This document shows positions 34,399 to 35,455 of a DNA stretch of 35,455 nucleotides, one piece after another. The notes under the pieces are model-generated. The model had not been told where the DNA came from, searched no databases, and was given only the letters and a program-made list of their open reading frames with translations. A program made the translations under genes and the position numbers. Each line of letters starts with the position of its first letter. Positions within the stretch are counted from its first letter, which is position 1. The stretch is taken from assembly GCA_937959395.1 (NCBI GenBank), contig CALGLR010000085.1, positions 1 through 35,455 on the forward strand, read 5' to 3'. Source of the DNA: an uncultured Flavobacteriaceae bacterium. Its GTDB lineage: Bacteria > Bacteroidota > Bacteroidia > Flavobacteriales > Flavobacteriaceae.

Positions 34399-35169
34399 AT
34401 GATCATTCCTATTCCCTCACAAGAAGTTCGTTTTCAAATTAAGTTGAGTATTACAGTCGATACTTCATTAGAGTTGGGCATCCGCGTGTATGATCCGTTA
34501 CATCCACATTCGTATTACTTCAGAAGAAAAGCCTATTTTCCTAGAGCTGGAGCAAAACGTGGGTTTACCATTTCGCTCCCAGTTTCACCCGAACAACTAG
34601 AACTGGAATTGTTTGACAAGCAAACAGGAGAGGATGATCGGTTTATGATCACCGAGTTTAAAATTGCCCCCTTACCACCTGTTGCCCATTGGGCGAGTGT
34701 TTCCCAACATCGATTTATGGCGTTTGCCATTGATTTTGCTCAAAAGGCGGGTTATGCTCCTGTGGGATTTTATGAAAGTAATGATCAAGAATTTTTATTT
34801 CAATACCGTTCAAAAATTACAGATGCTTTTGGGAACGAACTAAAGACACCAGCACGTACCCATCGCAAAATGCCTCGTGTACAGATTTCTCAAGCGTTGT
34901 TTAAAACATACACAGTTCCTATACGAGTCGCCATATTGGCGCATGAGGGCTGCCATTGGTTTCTTAATACTCGCAGCCAAACCACCGCAGATCTTTGCGG
35001 TATCAAACAGTATTTGGATTATGGTTTTCCAACTATAGAAGCAGTTTACGCTGCTACTAAAGTGTTCGGAGAACACAATGATCGTGTACACCCTGCACAA
35101 ATTAAACGCACAAAAACAATTATGAATTTCATAGACCATTATAAAGCCAATGCAAAAACCTCAAAATAA
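34399..35169 (+). CDS. HExxH metallopeptidase-like protein
   Basis: 256 residues. Residues 1-100 are beta-rich (MIIPIPSQEVRFQIKLSITV). HEGCH at 182-186, preceded by VPIRVAIL, is a HExxH zinc-binding helix, with D198 (TADLCGIKQYL) 12 residues after the last His as a possible third ligand. No signal or membrane segment. It may mature a virion protein, act as a peptidoglycan hydrolase, or be structural; the catalytic set is only partly seen. Last large gene of the late block. Confidence 0.68.
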   Translation: MIIPIPSQEVRFQIKLSITVDTSLELGIRVYDPLHPHSYYFRRKAYFPRAGAKRGFTISLPVSPEQLELELFDKQTGEDDRFMITEFKIAPLPPVAHWASVSQHRFMAFAIDFAQKAGYAPVGFYESNDQEFLFQYRSKITDAFGNELKTPARTHRKMPRVQISQALFKTYTVPIRVAILAHEGCHWFLNTRSQTTADLCGIKQYLDYGFPTIEAVYAATKVFGEHNDRVHPAQIKRTKTIMNFIDHYKANAKTSK

Positions 35170-35275
35170 CTGGTATGAAAAGCAAATGGCAATGCAAGCG
35201 TATTACCAAACACTTCAAAAGCACTATACAGTTACGCAAGTAACCGTAGATAGTACCTCCTTCTTCTTCTCGTAA
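35150..35275 (+). CDS. 41-residue ORF overlapping the metallopeptidase-like gene
   Basis: ATG at 35150 lies 20 bases inside the previous gene and the frame stays open to TAA at 35273-35275. Reads MQKPQNNWYEKQMAMQAYYQ ... ending TSFFFS. Overlap suggests translational coupling. Unrecognised; too short to be certain. Confidence 0.45.
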   Translation: MQKPQNNWYEKQMAMQAYYQTLQKHYTVTQVTVDSTSFFFS

Positions 35276-35323
35276 AGATTCTATGTAACGCAATTGCAAA
35301 ATTTTACCTAGTGCATTAACCCG

Positions 35324-35347
35324 TATTATTCATCGGAATAATATTTT
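35324..35347 (+). terminator. Terminator closing the late block
   Basis: TATTATTC (35324-35331) and GAATAATA (35336-35343) pair around a 4-nt loop (ATCG), then TTTT. It lies 48 bases past the 41-residue ORF. The remaining window (35348-35455) is AT-rich and shows no gene. Confidence 0.65.
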
Positions 35348-35455
35348 GGTCAATCATTCAATATTATATTTTACAATTACTTATTTCTTTAAATTTTGTA
35401 ATTTATAAGCTGTTTTTTGGTTGTACTTGAGTATAATGTGTCTAATAAATTTACA

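Noticed and set aside
20489-35455. TGTAAATTTA at 20489-20498 and its inverse at 35446-35455 as terminal inverted repeats
   Set aside because: Only ten AT-rich bases match, they do not extend, and the right copy is cut by the window end; chance is sufficient.
1-35455. tRNA genes, rRNA genes, CRISPR arrays, integrase or transposase
   Set aside because: None recognised on either strand; no regular spaced repeats and no tyrosine or serine recombinase motif.

Overview
The window looks like a piece of a Flavobacteriaceae (Bacteroidota) chromosome. It is AT-rich (about one third GC by eye), lacks strong Shine-Dalgarno sequences, and carries family signatures typical of that group: DUF6443/RHS exported proteins, short lipoproteins ending in an 'ASC' lipobox, and a flavobacterial XRE-regulator C-terminus.

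Region 1 (1-8948): the tail of an XRE-type regulator, two strong terminators, then a minus-strand operon of two large exported RHS/YD-repeat proteins. The second ends in a zinc-peptidase-like (HEVGH) tip and overlaps a small exported protein that is a candidate immunity partner.

Region 2 (8949-20476): a divergently arranged type II secretion / type IV pilus-like machine. The minus arm encodes a major pseudopilin, a minimal prepilin peptidase, a GspE/PilB ATPase, a secretin, a PilM-PilN-like fusion and a PilO-like protein. The plus arm encodes two lipoproteins, a GspC/PilP-like protein, a large prepilin-like protein, two minor pseudopilins and a GspF/PilC platform. No retraction ATPase is present in the window.

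Region 3 (20632 to about 35350): a compact block of mostly unrecognised genes that I interpret as a tailless, possibly membrane-containing virus-like element or its remnant. It has a FtsK/HerA-like (A32-like) ATPase next to a DnaA-domain-IV-like protein. It has a charge-polarised, beta-rich capsid candidate followed by its own terminator, and a series of small basic proteins with one membrane segment near the C-terminus. It also has a small beta-rich protein, a HExxH protein and an XRE regulator with a perfect operator palindrome. An SF1 (Upf1/DNA2-like) helicase sits inside it behind a separate terminator and may be cargo or defence. I see no integrase, large terminase, portal, tail or tRNA gene, so the ends are not defined and the right side may continue beyond the window.

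The virus-like reading is an inference from gene content and architecture; no capsid fold can be proven by eye.
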